NCBI RefSeq assembly: GCF_030376615.1
Contig: NZ_JARRAB010000005.1
Span: 224,703 to 288,702, forward strand
Reading direction: 5' to 3'
From: Pseudomonas sp. sp1636
GTDB taxonomy: Bacteria; Pseudomonadota; Gammaproteobacteria; Pseudomonadales; Pseudomonadaceae
DNA length: 64,000 bases
Every line of letters begins with the position of its first letter. Position 1 is the first letter of the stretch. The translations under genes were made by a program, and so were the position numbers. A model generated the notes under the pieces. It did no database searches. It was not told where the DNA came from and saw only the letters and a program-made list of their open reading frames with translations. Of the stretch, positions 17,943 through 26,282 are shown piece after piece.

Positions 17943-18692
17943 CTACGGCGCTTCAACCCATTCCTCGCCAAGCGGCACGCCATCTGGGCCGAAGCTGCGC
18001 TCGACCAATTGCCGTCGGCCATCGGCATGCATGACCAATACCGTGCTGGCGCGGGTGCCATAGCTACGGGTGGCGATGAAGATACTGGAAAGCAGGCGCT
18101 CGGTATTCAAGCCTATGCCGGTGTCGGGGAGGCGAGCGTCCTCGACTTGCTGGCCATCGTGGAGCAAATCCAGCAGGGACGATATCTGTGGCGTGATCAG
18201 GCATTCGCTGAGCAACGCCTTGGCTTTCTCCACCTTGGGCCAGGGGGTGTCCAGTTCGGCATTCGACAGGCCGTAGATGCCCGCCGTCAGTTGCTCGGGC
18301 TCGCCGCGCTGCGAATTCAGCAGCCAGAGCTGCTCGCGGTCGCCGAGCAATAGGTTGAAGCCCGAGTAGTCCCCGGCGCGTTGCGCCAGGTCGCGTAAAA
18401 ACGCTTGCGGGCCAAGCGGGCCGCTCAAGTACTGTATGGGCAGCTCGCCCCTGGAGCGGCCGCGCGGCGGTTGGCGCGGGTCGCGGATATTGGTCAGCGC
18501 GGCGAAACGCCCCTGGGGGCCAATCCCCAGCCAGGTGCCGCCCGCTTGCTGGTCGCGCCCGGCGATGAGGCCGGGCACGTCTGGCCACTCAGCCAGCGGC
18601 AGGCTGGGGCGGTCATAGAACTCGTCACGGTTGGCGGCCAACAGCAAGGGCAACGGCTGGCCGGGACGCCAGGCGAAAACGATCAAGCACAT
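17943..18692 (-). CDS. NRDE/TANGO2-family protein
   Basis: 249 aa. It begins MCLIVFAWRPG with Cys2 that could serve as an N-terminal nucleophile after Met removal. The family-defining LLAANRDEFYDRP is followed by GRDQQAGGTWLGIG and FAALTNIRDPR. NRDE proteins share a fold resembling Ntn hydrolases; the human homologue TANGO2 is linked to metabolic crises, but the molecular activity is unsettled. It converges with ptsP. Confidence 0.88.
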   Translation of the reverse strand: MCLIVFAWRPGQPLPLLLAANRDEFYDRPSLPLAEWPDVPGLIAGRDQQAGGTWLGIGPQGRFAALTNIRDPRQPPRGRSRGELPIQYLSGPLGPQAFLRDLAQRAGDYSGFNLLLGDREQLWLLNSQRGEPEQLTAGIYGLSNAELDTPWPKVEKAKALLSECLITPQISSLLDLLHDGQQVEDARLPDTGIGLNTERLLSSIFIATRSYGTRASTVLVMHADGRRQLVERSFGPDGVPLGEEWVEAP

Positions 18693-18832
18693 GGAGCCCC
18701 CTTGGGGAGTCGAAAGTTTGCAGCGCTAAGCTTGTAACGCCAGCGCCCCATTGTGCAACCGTCAATTGCCGCTTAACGCTTCCCGCCCATGTCTGTGCCG
18801 ATTACCATTGCGCTTTGTTTGCGGGGGTGTCG

Positions 18833-19615
18833 ATGGAACTGCTGCTGTATTTAGTGCTGGGCGCCGCTGCCGGCGTGCTGGCCGGGCTGTTTGGCGTCGG
18901 TGGCGGAATCATCATCGTCCCCGTGCTGGTATTCAGCTTCGCCGCCCAGGGCTTCGATGCGGCCGTGCTGACTCATCTGGCGGTGGGGACGTCGTTGGCG
19001 ACCATCGTCTTCACCTCGATCAACTCGGTACTGGAACACCATCGTCGGGGCGCGGTGCGCTGGCCGATCTTCGTCTGGATGACCCTGGGCATTCTGCTTG
19101 GCGCGGCCTTGGGCGCCATGACCGCGGCCGCGATCCAGGGGCCGTTGCTGCAGAAAATCATCGGCGTGTTCGCCATCGTCATCGCCCTGCAGATGGCCCT
19201 GGATCTGCGGCCCAAGGCCAGCAGTTCGGTGCCGGGAAAACTGGGCTTGAGCGGCGCCGGCGTAGTGATCGGCTGGGCCTCGGCGATTTTCGGCATCGGC
19301 GGCGGCTCGCTCAACGTGCCCTTCCTGACCTGGCGCAGCGTGCCCATGCAGCAGGCGGTGGCGACCTCCTCGGCCTGCGGCCTGCCGATTGCCGTGGCCG
19401 GCGCGCTGACCTTCATGTGGCTGGGCTGGGACAGCCCGCAACTACCGGACTGGAGCCTGGGTTTCGTCTACCTGCCGGCGATGGCCGGGATTGCCTTCAC
19501 CAGCATGTTCTTCGCCCGTTTCGGCGCACGCCTGGCGCATCGTCTGTCGCCACGCCTGCTCAAGCGTCTGTTCGCCTTGCTGCTGTTTAGCGTGGGCCTG
19601 AGTTTTTTGATTTGA
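18833..19615 (+). CDS. TauE/SafE-family anion permease
   Basis: 260 aa with about eight membrane helices and the internal duplication of this family: [17 protein letters not shown] in the first half and [16 protein letters not shown] in the second. Members export or import sulfite, sulfoacetate or related anions; the substrate here is unknown. The start ATG at 18833 is preceded by GGGGGTG. The stop overlaps the Shine-Dalgarno of lgt (TTTGAGGAG), so translation of the two is coupled. Confidence 0.88.
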   Translation: MELLLYLVLGAAAGVLAGLFGVGGGIIIVPVLVFSFAAQGFDAAVLTHLAVGTSLATIVFTSINSVLEHHRRGAVRWPIFVWMTLGILLGAALGAMTAAAIQGPLLQKIIGVFAIVIALQMALDLRPKASSSVPGKLGLSGAGVVIGWASAIFGIGGGSLNVPFLTWRSVPMQQAVATSSACGLPIAVAGALTFMWLGWDSPQLPDWSLGFVYLPAMAGIAFTSMFFARFGARLAHRLSPRLLKRLFALLLFSVGLSFLI

Positions 19616-19625
19616 GGAGTTGTTG

Positions 19626-20429
19626 ATGCTGGCTTACCCGCAGATCGACCCGGTGGCGATTGCCCTGGGGCCGCTGAAAATTCACTGGTACGGCCTAATG
19701 TACCTGGTCGGCATCGGCGGTGCCTGGTGGCTGGCGTCGCGCCGGTTGCACAGCTTCGCGCCGAACTGGAACAAGGAAAAGCTCTCCGATCTGGTGTTCT
19801 GGGTGGCCATGGGGGTGATCCTCGGCGGCCGGCTGGGCTATGTGCTGTTCTACGACCTAGCCGCCTATATCGCCGAACCCGTGCGCATGCTGCGTATCTG
19901 GGAGGGCGGCATGTCCTTTCACGGCGGCTTTATCGGCGTGATGCTGGCGAGCTGGTGGTTTGGCAAGCGCAACGGTAAGAGCTTCTTCCAACTGATGGAC
20001 TTCATCGCGCCGCTGGTGCCGATTGGCCTGGGGGCCGGGCGTATCGGCAACTTCATCAACGCCGAACTCTGGGGCAAGGCCAGCGACCTGCCCTGGGCCA
20101 TGGTCTTCCCTACCGACCCTGCACAGCTGGCGCGGCATCCCTCGCAGCTCTACCAGTTCGCCCTGGAGGGCGTGGCGCTGTTCGCCATCCTCTGGTTCTA
20201 CTCGCGCAAACCGCGGCCGACCATGGCGGTGTCGGGCATGTTCGCCCTGAGCTACGGCATCTTCCGCTTTATCGTCGAGTTCGTGCGGGTGCCGGATGCC
20301 CAACTCGGCTACCTGGCCGGCGGCTGGCTGACCATGGGCCAGGTGCTCAGTCTGCCGATGATCCTTCTCGGGGTGTTTTTGATCTGGCTCGCCTACCACC
20401 GCCAGACCGCCCAAGGAGCCAGCCGATGA
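19626..20429 (+). CDS. lgt: Prolipoprotein diacylglyceryl transferase
   Basis: 267 aa, seven-helix inner-membrane enzyme that transfers diacylglyceryl from phosphatidylglycerol to the lipobox cysteine of prolipoproteins. Signature strings are [24 protein letters not shown] and [15 protein letters not shown], with the conserved Arg and the asparagine of the Lgt signature. GAGGAG seven bases upstream fixes the ATG at 19626. The stop overlaps the thyA start (ATGA), as in many gammaproteobacteria. Confidence 0.97.
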   Translation: MLAYPQIDPVAIALGPLKIHWYGLMYLVGIGGAWWLASRRLHSFAPNWNKEKLSDLVFWVAMGVILGGRLGYVLFYDLAAYIAEPVRMLRIWEGGMSFHGGFIGVMLASWWFGKRNGKSFFQLMDFIAPLVPIGLGAGRIGNFINAELWGKASDLPWAMVFPTDPAQLARHPSQLYQFALEGVALFAILWFYSRKPRPTMAVSGMFALSYGIFRFIVEFVRVPDAQLGYLAGGWLTMGQVLSLPMILLGVFLIWLAYHRQTAQGASR

Positions 20430-21220
20430 AACAGTACCTCGAGCTGATGCGCCTGGTGCGCGAGACCGGCACCTTCAAGAGCGACCGCACCGGCACCGGC
20501 ACCTACAGCCTGTTCGCCCAGCAGATGCGCTTCGACCTGGCCGAGGGGTTTCCCCTGGTCACCACCAAGAAGTGCCACCTCAAATCGATCATCCACGAGC
20601 TGCTGTGGTTCCTTGCGGGCGACACCAACATCCAGTATCTGAAGGACAACGGCGTGCGCATCTGGGACGAGTGGGCCGACGAAAACGGCGACCTCGGCCC
20701 GGTCTACGGCTACCAGTGGCGCAACTGGCCGGCGCCGAACGGCCAGTCGATCGACCAGATCAGCCAACTGATCGAGATGCTCAAGACCAATCCGGATTCG
20801 CGCCGCCTGATCGTCTCCGCCTGGAACCCGGCGCTGGTCGAGCAGATGGCCCTGCCGCCGTGCCATGCGCTGTTCCAGTTCTACGTCGCCGACGGCAAGC
20901 TGAGCTGCCAGCTGTACCAGCGCTCGGCCGACATCTTCCTCGGCGTGCCCTTCAACATCGCCAGCTACGCGCTGCTGACCCTGATGGTCGCCCAGGTCAC
21001 AGGCCTCGAGCCAGGTGAGTTCATCTGGACCGGCGGCGACTGCCACCTGTACGCCAACCACCTCGAACAGGCCGACCTGCAACTCACCCGCGAACCGCTG
21101 CCGCTGCCGACCATGCAGCTCAATCCGGCAGTGAAGGACATCTTCGCCTTCAAATTCGAGGACTTCGAGCTGCTCGGTTACCAGGCCCATCCGCATATCA
21201 GCGCGCCGGTCGCGGTCTAG
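20426..21220 (+). CDS. thyA: Thymidylate synthase
   Basis: 264 aa, the E. coli ThyA length. It methylates dUMP to dTMP using methylene-tetrahydrofolate. The catalytic cysteine lies in [12 protein letters not shown]; the folate/dUMP contacts [29 protein letters not shown] and the conserved C-terminal APVAV are present. Start overlaps lgt by four bases. folA, whose product recycles the dihydrofolate made here, lies 9 kb downstream. Confidence 0.98.
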   Translation: MKQYLELMRLVRETGTFKSDRTGTGTYSLFAQQMRFDLAEGFPLVTTKKCHLKSIIHELLWFLAGDTNIQYLKDNGVRIWDEWADENGDLGPVYGYQWRNWPAPNGQSIDQISQLIEMLKTNPDSRRLIVSAWNPALVEQMALPPCHALFQFYVADGKLSCQLYQRSADIFLGVPFNIASYALLTLMVAQVTGLEPGEFIWTGGDCHLYANHLEQADLQLTREPLPLPTMQLNPAVKDIFAFKFEDFELLGYQAHPHISAPVAV

Positions 21221-21304
21221 CAGGCTCTGGCCGGCAACCGGGCCGCAAGCGTTGCCGGTAGTTTTGTTACCCTGACGCTTTGCCGGTTGGGGAGGAGTCT
21301 GTTT

Positions 21305-22372
21305 GTGCCTAGGATTTTGATCATTCTGCTGCTGTGTCTGCTGGGTTTACCCGCCGCCGCGCAGGAGTCGAGCGCGCCGGTCTTGCGGGTGGGCATCAAC
21401 GAGGTGCCGCCGTTCGTCATCCGCGAGCCGGATGGCAGCTGGCGCGGCATCAGCATCGATCTGTGGAGGGCGGTCGCCGAGCAGTCGGGCTATCGCTACG
21501 AGCTGCTGCCGATGCCCTTCGAACGCCTGTTGCCGAGCCTGGCCGACGATCAACTGGATGTGGTGGTCGGCGCCCTGACCATGACCGCCGAGCGCGAGGA
21601 GCGCTTCGACTTCACTCATCCGTTCTATCGCACCGGCCTGGCCATCGGCGTGCCGCGGGGCGGCGATGGCAGCGGCTGGGCGGCGGTCAAGGGGTTGCTG
21701 TCCTGGCAGTTCGTCAGCCTGATCCTCGGCCTGGCGGTGTTGCTGCTGGTCGTTGGCGGCCTGCTCTGGCTGTTCGAGCGGCGGCGCAACCAGGAGCAGT
21801 TCGGCGGCACCCCGGTGCAGGGCTTGGGCTCCAGCTTCTGGTGGGCGGCGGTGACCATGACCACGGTCGGCTACGGCGACAAGGCGCCGGTGACCCTGGG
21901 CGGGCGGCTGATTGGCCTGGTGTGGATGTTCGCCGGTCTGATCATGGTTTCGACCTTCACCGCTGCGGTGACCAGCGCGCTCACGGTGGGCAACCTGCAG
22001 GGCGGCATCCAAGGGGCCGAGGATCTGCGGCGTGCTCATGTGGCGACTATCGATGGCACCATCAGCGCGCGTTATCTGGACAGCCAGCGCATCCGCCGTA
22101 GCGACTACCCCGGCCTGCTCGAAGCGATGCGCGCGGTGCAGCAGGGCGAGGCCGATGCCGTGGTCTACGACCTGCCGATCCTGCAGTACCGCAATGGCGA
22201 GCTGGGCCAGGGTGGCTTGCGCATGCTGCCCGGCACCTTCGAGAACCAGTCCTACGCCTTCGCCCTGGCCAACGGCAGCCCCTACCGCGAGCGGCTCAGC
22301 CAGGAAGTGCTGCGCATAACGAACGGCGCTGACTGGAACAAGGTGCTGGAGCTGTACCTGGGCAGACCCTGA
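21305..22372 (+). CDS. GluR0-like ligand-gated potassium channel (prokaryotic ionotropic glutamate receptor)
   Basis: 355 aa. Domain order: signal peptide (about 1-20), first half of a type-3 periplasmic binding domain (VLRVGINEVPPFVIRE, 26-125), membrane helix M1 (about 135-158), pore loop with the potassium-channel filter TTVGYGDKAP (TVGYGD about 187-192), helix M2 (about 201-226), and the second half of the binding domain (VATIDGTISARYL to the end). This S1-M1-P-M2-S2 order is that of Synechocystis GluR0. It is expected to be an inner-membrane, amino-acid-gated K+ channel working as a tetramer; the ligand is unknown. The start is GTG at 21305, set by GGGGAGGAG seven bases upstream (in-frame TTG at 21287 would overlap this site). 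Confidence 0.9.
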   Translation: MPRILIILLLCLLGLPAAAQESSAPVLRVGINEVPPFVIREPDGSWRGISIDLWRAVAEQSGYRYELLPMPFERLLPSLADDQLDVVVGALTMTAEREERFDFTHPFYRTGLAIGVPRGGDGSGWAAVKGLLSWQFVSLILGLAVLLLVVGGLLWLFERRRNQEQFGGTPVQGLGSSFWWAAVTMTTVGYGDKAPVTLGGRLIGLVWMFAGLIMVSTFTAAVTSALTVGNLQGGIQGAEDLRRAHVATIDGTISARYLDSQRIRRSDYPGLLEAMRAVQQGEADAVVYDLPILQYRNGELGQGGLRMLPGTFENQSYAFALANGSPYRERLSQEVLRITNGADWNKVLELYLGRP

Positions 22373-22725
22373 GAGGGCGTGAAAAACTCTCGCCGACGGC
22401 GACCGTCCCCGGGCAGCCCGCTGCTGGCAATGCGCTACGCAAAAAACGGGAGCACTTCAGCTCAGCAAACGCCCCCGTTTTTTGCGTGGCGCGTCTTGCC
22501 GTGACTCGAATAACCAAGTGCGCTGTGCGTTTGGCTCGGATTGTTCGTAGCTGGGTGGTTTCAGGCGTTTACGGTTGCGGGCTGCAATCGGCCAAAAGCT
22601 GCCAATTGCAGAAGCTGGTGGACAAGTAAACGTTGACCACCCTACAGAGACTTAAACTCACGGTGGAAAACCGCGAAACGTTATCCACCAATGGTCATCC
22701 TGGCCACATTGCTTTTTAAGCTTTA
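22373..22725. other. Gene-free junction between the channel gene and the OLD nuclease gene
   Basis: 353 bases with no credible gene. It contains an inverted repeat at 22437-22487, a short stretch CGGCCAAAAGCTGCCA near 22590 resembling the sequence past the other side of the nuclease gene, and a passage with GTGGACAAGTAAACG / GTTATCCACC resembling dispersed Pseudomonas intergenic repeats. Base composition shifts to AT-rich at its right end. It looks like a junction where foreign DNA has entered. Confidence 0.5.
22437..22487 (+). terminator. Inverted repeat with T-run, probable terminator of the channel gene
   Basis: Arms ACGCAAAAAACGGG (22437-22450) and CCCGTTTTTTGCGT (22474-22487) are perfect 14-base inverses with a 23-base spacer. 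The six-T tract sits inside the right arm. It could terminate in either direction, between the + strand channel gene and the - strand nuclease gene that ends at 22726. Confidence 0.5.
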
Positions 22726-24405
22726 TCACACATAAAGCTTTTCGCCCTGTTGAGTGAGAGATTTTTCACAGATTTTCAAAATCGGAAGCCATCGATCAGA
22801 CCATTCATCAAAGTTTGTAGAACTCAACTTTCCGACAAACCAATTGAAAAATTGCTCTTTATTTCCATCCTTAATTTTGAACGGCAAAATCTTTTCCTGC
22901 GCATCTTCCGCATATTCTTCAAACCAGTTCGGATGATCAAAATGGATCTGCCTAATCCAGTCGTCAGGCAAAAGCCCCTCTATCGCAAAACGATCTCTGA
23001 CAATTGCGAACTCGACATTGCTATGAAATGCGACGTTCTTTTTACCAAAAAAACCTTGAAGATCTCTTCTTGCTCGATCGCCGGCATCGTCACCGTCAAG
23101 TAAAGTTATTGATGCACGCTCTGTGCTAACAAACTCGAAGGTTGCACGTAAGAAACCCTCTAGGCCTTTTACGCCGCCGTAATCATGAACGCTGAAGTCT
23201 CCTGACGTTAATGTAGGGAATTGCGGAGCCAGAGAGTCGGAAGCACGAAGCTTATCAATCACATGCTCAATGTACTTTCTATCGGTTTGCCCTTCAACCA
23301 ATACATTATATTTGGAGAAATTATAGTAGTCCGAGAATTTCACCCCTAAGGAGCTTCGAATCTTTTTTGTGGCCTCATGATAGGTTTGGAATTTACTGGA
23401 TTTGGTCCAGCCATGTTCAAGATCAACCCCTAGGACCTTTGATGGATCCTGAGGTACAAACCCTAAAGAATGGGTAGTCAAGACCACTTGAGACTCACTT
23501 GAGAGGGATTTCAGTAAACTTAGACACTGTGAAGCCAATTCTGGATGCAAATAGGATTCCGGTTCTTCCAGAAGCCAGATGGAGAGCTTTCCGTCGCCTT
23601 TCTCTTGCCTTGCAATCCAACAAAAGCTTGCCAGCAACACTGCAGATTGAATGCCCATGCCTTTCTGAAAGACACTTGTAGTATTGGTGTCCTTCAAATT
23701 GAACCCAAGATTTCGAAAAAAATCGTCTGGCTCCGTTGGGAGTTCAAAAGAAGCTTTAAATCCGTCCAGTCCACCATTCTTTAAGAAGCCGTTGATCTCA
23801 TTAGACGCCCCGGCCAAGGCTTGATTCAATGCAGTAAAATGAGGGTCGAGAACTTTGTGCATTTTTCTGAAAAGATATGGCATCACCAAGCTTCGATAAA
23901 GATCGCTTGTACTCTTCTCTGAAGGAATGTAGTGAATAGAAAATTTCCCTAGCACATAGTCGAAAAGCCTTCGCTCCAATCTCGAGTAGGCAACACCATC
24001 ACTCCCCTTGGGTCTTTTGGAGTTCGGGAAAACCCTATAAACAGGGTTCGAGTTTGGGGAGAATGTTAAGTAGAGTGTAATCTCCTCCTCAGAGCCGGCA
24101 GTTATTTCTAGCGCCGCCCGAACTTGACTAGTTATTTCGACTAGATCTGCGTCACCGGCTGAGTTTATATCAGCTATAGTTATCTGTATGTTTGTTCTAA
24201 GCGAGCTTTCACCTTTGCAAATGTCACTCTGAAAATCATACTTCAAATCATTCTCGTAACCTGTAAAAAACAGATGGATCGCTCTGAGAGTATTGGTTTT
24301 CCCGGAGTTATTCGGCCCTACCAATGTAACCATGTTTTCAAGGTCAAAATTCAACTCGTCCTTGATTGTTCGATATCCACGAACGCTAATATTCTTGATT
24401 TTCAA
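22726..24405 (-). CDS. OLD-family ATP-dependent endonuclease (AAA ATPase plus TOPRIM), stand-alone
   Basis: 559 aa. The N-terminal ABC/SMC-like ATPase has Walker A GPNNSGKT (30-37), Walker B WLLEEPESYLHPE (about 277-289) and switch His in VVLTTHSLGF (about 312). The C-terminal TOPRIM nuclease domain has the glutamate motif VEGQTDRKYIE (370-380) and DGDDAGDRAR (437-446). This is the architecture of OLD nucleases such as P2 Old and GajA. No UvrD-like helicase (GajB) or reverse transcriptase is adjacent, so it fits stand-alone (class 1) OLD. The start is TTG at 24405 with GAGGG five bases before it; upstream ATGs lack ribosome sites and add unlikely sequence. The gene is far more AT-rich than its neighbours (27 of 60 G+C in a stretch I counted), a sign of transfer. 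Likely anti-phage. Confidence 0.88.
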   Translation of the reverse strand: MKIKNISVRGYRTIKDELNFDLENMVTLVGPNNSGKTNTLRAIHLFFTGYENDLKYDFQSDICKGESSLRTNIQITIADINSAGDADLVEITSQVRAALEITAGSEEEITLYLTFSPNSNPVYRVFPNSKRPKGSDGVAYSRLERRLFDYVLGKFSIHYIPSEKSTSDLYRSLVMPYLFRKMHKVLDPHFTALNQALAGASNEINGFLKNGGLDGFKASFELPTEPDDFFRNLGFNLKDTNTTSVFQKGMGIQSAVLLASFCWIARQEKGDGKLSIWLLEEPESYLHPELASQCLSLLKSLSSESQVVLTTHSLGFVPQDPSKVLGVDLEHGWTKSSKFQTYHEATKKIRSSLGVKFSDYYNFSKYNVLVEGQTDRKYIEHVIDKLRASDSLAPQFPTLTSGDFSVHDYGGVKGLEGFLRATFEFVSTERASITLLDGDDAGDRARRDLQGFFGKKNVAFHSNVEFAIVRDRFAIEGLLPDDWIRQIHFDHPNWFEEYAEDAQEKILPFKIKDGNKEQFFNWFVGKLSSTNFDEWSDRWLPILKICEKSLTQQGEKLYV

Positions 24406-24868
24406 TTTTACCCTCGATGAAATTGGCGAGTGTGCTCTAATTTTTGTCTGTGCGATAAGGCTCCAAATAGAAAATTGAAGCTCATCTTTCTTAAACTGAA
24501 CGGCAATCGGGATTACCAAAATCATACAAGAAAATGCTCTACTACGTCTCTGACGCCCCTGTCGATCGTACCCTGAACCCATATCGTGAACTTTTCAACT
24601 AGGAAGGGCGACCGCGGAACCTGGCTCGACTTTGCCAAATTCGATCAAAATTAAACGACAATCGGGGCAGTCCACGATATTGATACTGCCGAGCGTCATC
24701 TCTGGGTCGACTCTGCCTGTCGTGACTGATCGCTCCTGGCCGAAAACGGACATTTAGACCAGGAAAAATCTTCTTTGGCCGACGAACCAAGCCAAGACAT
24801 TGAATACAATGTGCGCCCGATTACCCTGGGCCATGAATATGGCTGCATCGAACAAGGAACTCGCCTCC
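24406..24868. other. Gene-free stretch upstream of the OLD nuclease gene
   Basis: 463 bases. The part next to the nuclease gene is AT-rich and must hold its promoter. Around 24700-24765 the DNA becomes GC-rich and contains TGGCCGAAAACGGACATTT, a string of a kind dispersed in Pseudomonas intergenic DNA. A short open frame here (24599-24790) has no ribosome site and no recognisable product. I see no RNA gene. Confidence 0.5.
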
Positions 24869-25366
24869 ATGGCCTCCGCAGATAAACAGCAAAAACGCGC
24901 CCAGCGGGCCAAAGCCAAGGCCAAGCAGAACCGTTCGGGCAAGTCCAAGGCCAATGTCGTACATCCGCTGCTGGCCAATCCGCTGATCAACGAGCCGTTC
25001 GATGATGTCGAAATCGACCTGAGCACCTTCGACTTCAAGGACATCGAAGAGAACGGTTTCGACCCGGCCGACTTCGACGATCTGTTCCAGGCGATGAAAG
25101 TCGGCGAAGGCATCAGCCTGCTAGCGATGTGCCTGGTGTTCCTGCAATACCCGGTGTTGGAGCTGGTGGTCGCTGAGGAAGCGGAAGACGCGGCCACCGA
25201 CTTCATGATGGGCCTGCTGATCACCTATCGCGGGATCTTCCACGATGAAGACGAAGACACGGCAGTGGATTGGATTGGCGGCGACGCCTTTCTGAATGCC
25301 TACAACGAAGCGTCGATGATCTTGCAGAAGAAAAACGCTCGCGGCACCCCAGGTGCCCGCGTTTAG
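24869..25366 (+). CDS. Small conserved hypothetical protein (PA0346-like)
   Basis: 165 aa. A lysine/arginine-rich N-terminus (ADKQQKRAQRAKAKAKQNR) is followed by an acidic, helical body (DDVEIDLSTFDFKDIEENGF, DEDEDTAVDWIGGDAF). The start MASADKQQ is supported by AAGGAA about nine bases upstream; in-frame ATGs at 24800, 24833 and 24839 lie earlier. It resembles from memory a conserved Pseudomonas protein found near thyA and folA, so it probably belongs to the ancestral backbone that the OLD gene interrupted. Function unknown; the basic tail could bind nucleic acid. Confidence 0.7.
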   Translation: MASADKQQKRAQRAKAKAKQNRSGKSKANVVHPLLANPLINEPFDDVEIDLSTFDFKDIEENGFDPADFDDLFQAMKVGEGISLLAMCLVFLQYPVLELVVAEEAEDAATDFMMGLLITYRGIFHDEDEDTAVDWIGGDAFLNAYNEASMILQKKNARGTPGARV

Positions 25367-25643
25367 CCGCGCGCCGAGCAGCCATTGTCGGCAAGCCCAT
25401 TCGGCCGGTGTCCGGATCGGCCGGGAGCAGTCATTGCGCTTAATCTGGCCGATGACTGCACCTGGCCGATCTGAGCCAGTCGTAAAGGCTTCCAAAGTGG
25501 ACATCCACAGTGCCGCCCCTACATCTGGCAGAGCGGTCTGCTAGTCGGTGCCCGCCTGTAGGCCATAGCGACACTGGTTGAGTTTGATCGACGGTGGCCG
25601 CAGTTGCGCTCTTCCTGTGGCGAGTGGTCATGATCCTTTGAAC

Positions 25644-25672
25644 TTGCCCATCGCTCCGTGTCGGGCTAGAGT
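25644..25672 (+). promoter_or_regulatory. Sigma-70-like promoter of the P4-type leader RNA
   Basis: TTGCCC (25644-25649), a 17-base spacer, and TAGAGT (25667-25672). It lies directly before the structured RNA at about 25680-25780 and would start transcription near 25679. Confidence 0.55.
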
Positions 25673-25679
25673 GCGTCCG

Positions 25680-25780
25680 TCACGGTCAATCCCGTGGCCG
25701 GGTGTAGGAGCCCGACATTCACGAAGGCGCGGTAGCGCCATAGCCGAGAGCAGGCGCTTTTTTTGTGCCTGCTGTTTTCT
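25680..25780 (+). ncRNA. Structured leader RNA resembling C4/CI antisense RNA of P1/P4-type phages
   Basis: Directly after the promoter come two mutually exclusive hairpins: CCCG (25691-25694) with CGGG (25699-25702), or CCGGG (25698-25702) with CCCG (25711-25714). Then follow a perfect GGCGC-ggta-GCGCC hairpin (25726-25739) and a seven-base stem AGCAGGC / GCCTGCT (25749-25773) followed by GTTTTCT, a probable terminator or processing site. The core CCGGGTGTAGGAGCCCGAC is, from memory, the same as in enterobacterial and Pseudomonas loci that precede ash genes. AGGAGCC (25706-25712) is complementary to GGCTCCT at 25895-25901, and GGAGCCC to GGGCTCC at 25952-25958, as expected of an antisense repressor acting on its own downstream message. 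Confidence 0.5.
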
Positions 25781-25789
25781 CGCGCAGTT

Positions 25790-26014
25790 ATGGCGGGCCG
25801 TGCGAGGCAGGCTTCGGCCTGGCCGGCGTCCTTCGTGGCCGGTTTCCTACCCTTGCACGGTCCGCCACCCATACCCGTAGGAAGGTTGGATGGCGGCTCC
25901 TTAAATACGCGAAGGAGCATAAGGAAAATGCGCTACCCCCCTTTTACCCAAGGGCTCCGCCTTGGGCTGTTCGTCTTGTCGTTTACCTCCAGCATGGAGG
26001 TGCGCCATGACTAG
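25790..26014 (+). CDS. Ash-like small protein of a P4-type satellite locus
   Basis: 74 aa beginning MAGRARQASAWPASFVAGF. This resembles from memory the Ash family strings (GRAGQxxGWPxSFVxG) encoded after the P4 immunity RNA. The start is uncertain: no ribosome site precedes 25790, and a GTG at 25763 lies inside the RNA hairpin. A well-placed AAGGA/GGAG precedes an internal ATG at 25928, which would give a 28-residue peptide ending at the same stop. The stop overlaps the next gene by eight bases. The role of Ash in P4 is poorly defined; it is not essential for lysogeny. Confidence 0.4.
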   Translation: MAGRARQASAWPASFVAGFLPLHGPPPIPVGRLDGGSLNTRRSIRKMRYPPFTQGLRLGLFVLSFTSSMEVRHD

Positions 26015-26282
26015 ATCCAACCCCGTTGTTATCCCCTTCCCGAAACGCTTTAAGCCGCTCGATTGCCTGGATGATCCTGTCTGCTATTTCCAGGCAGCGG
26101 CCGAGTTGCGGGTGGCGATGCTGCACAAGCTGTTCAACATTCTGGCTCGCTCGGGGGTGGCTGCACCGGCCGCAACGGAGTTGCACGAGCTCTGCCAGAA
26201 TGCCCGCGAGCTGCTCAACGATGTGGTGGTGCTGTACCGCAGTTCGTTGGCACAGGCACAGGGGAGGGCTGGCGATGAGTAA
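26007..26282 (+). CDS. Small hypothetical protein of the P4-like locus (first of two coupled genes)
   Basis: 91 aa, MTRSNPVVIPFPKRF at the start and a helical, leucine-rich remainder (ELRVAMLHKLFNILARSG, ELHELCQNARELLNDVVVLY). GGAGG seven bases upstream gives a firm start. It overlaps the preceding small frame and the following gene by eight bases each, so the three are probably translationally coupled. No family recognised with certainty; no signal peptide or membrane helix. Confidence 0.6.
   Translation: MTRSNPVVIPFPKRFKPLDCLDDPVCYFQAAAELRVAMLHKLFNILARSGVAAPAATELHELCQNARELLNDVVVLYRSSLAQAQGRAGDE

Noticed and set aside
22726..24405. Gabija (GajA-GajB), PARIS or retron-linked OLD system
   Set aside because: No UvrD-like helicase, second TOPRIM gene or reverse transcriptase lies within several kilobases on either side; only a single ATPase-TOPRIM gene is present.
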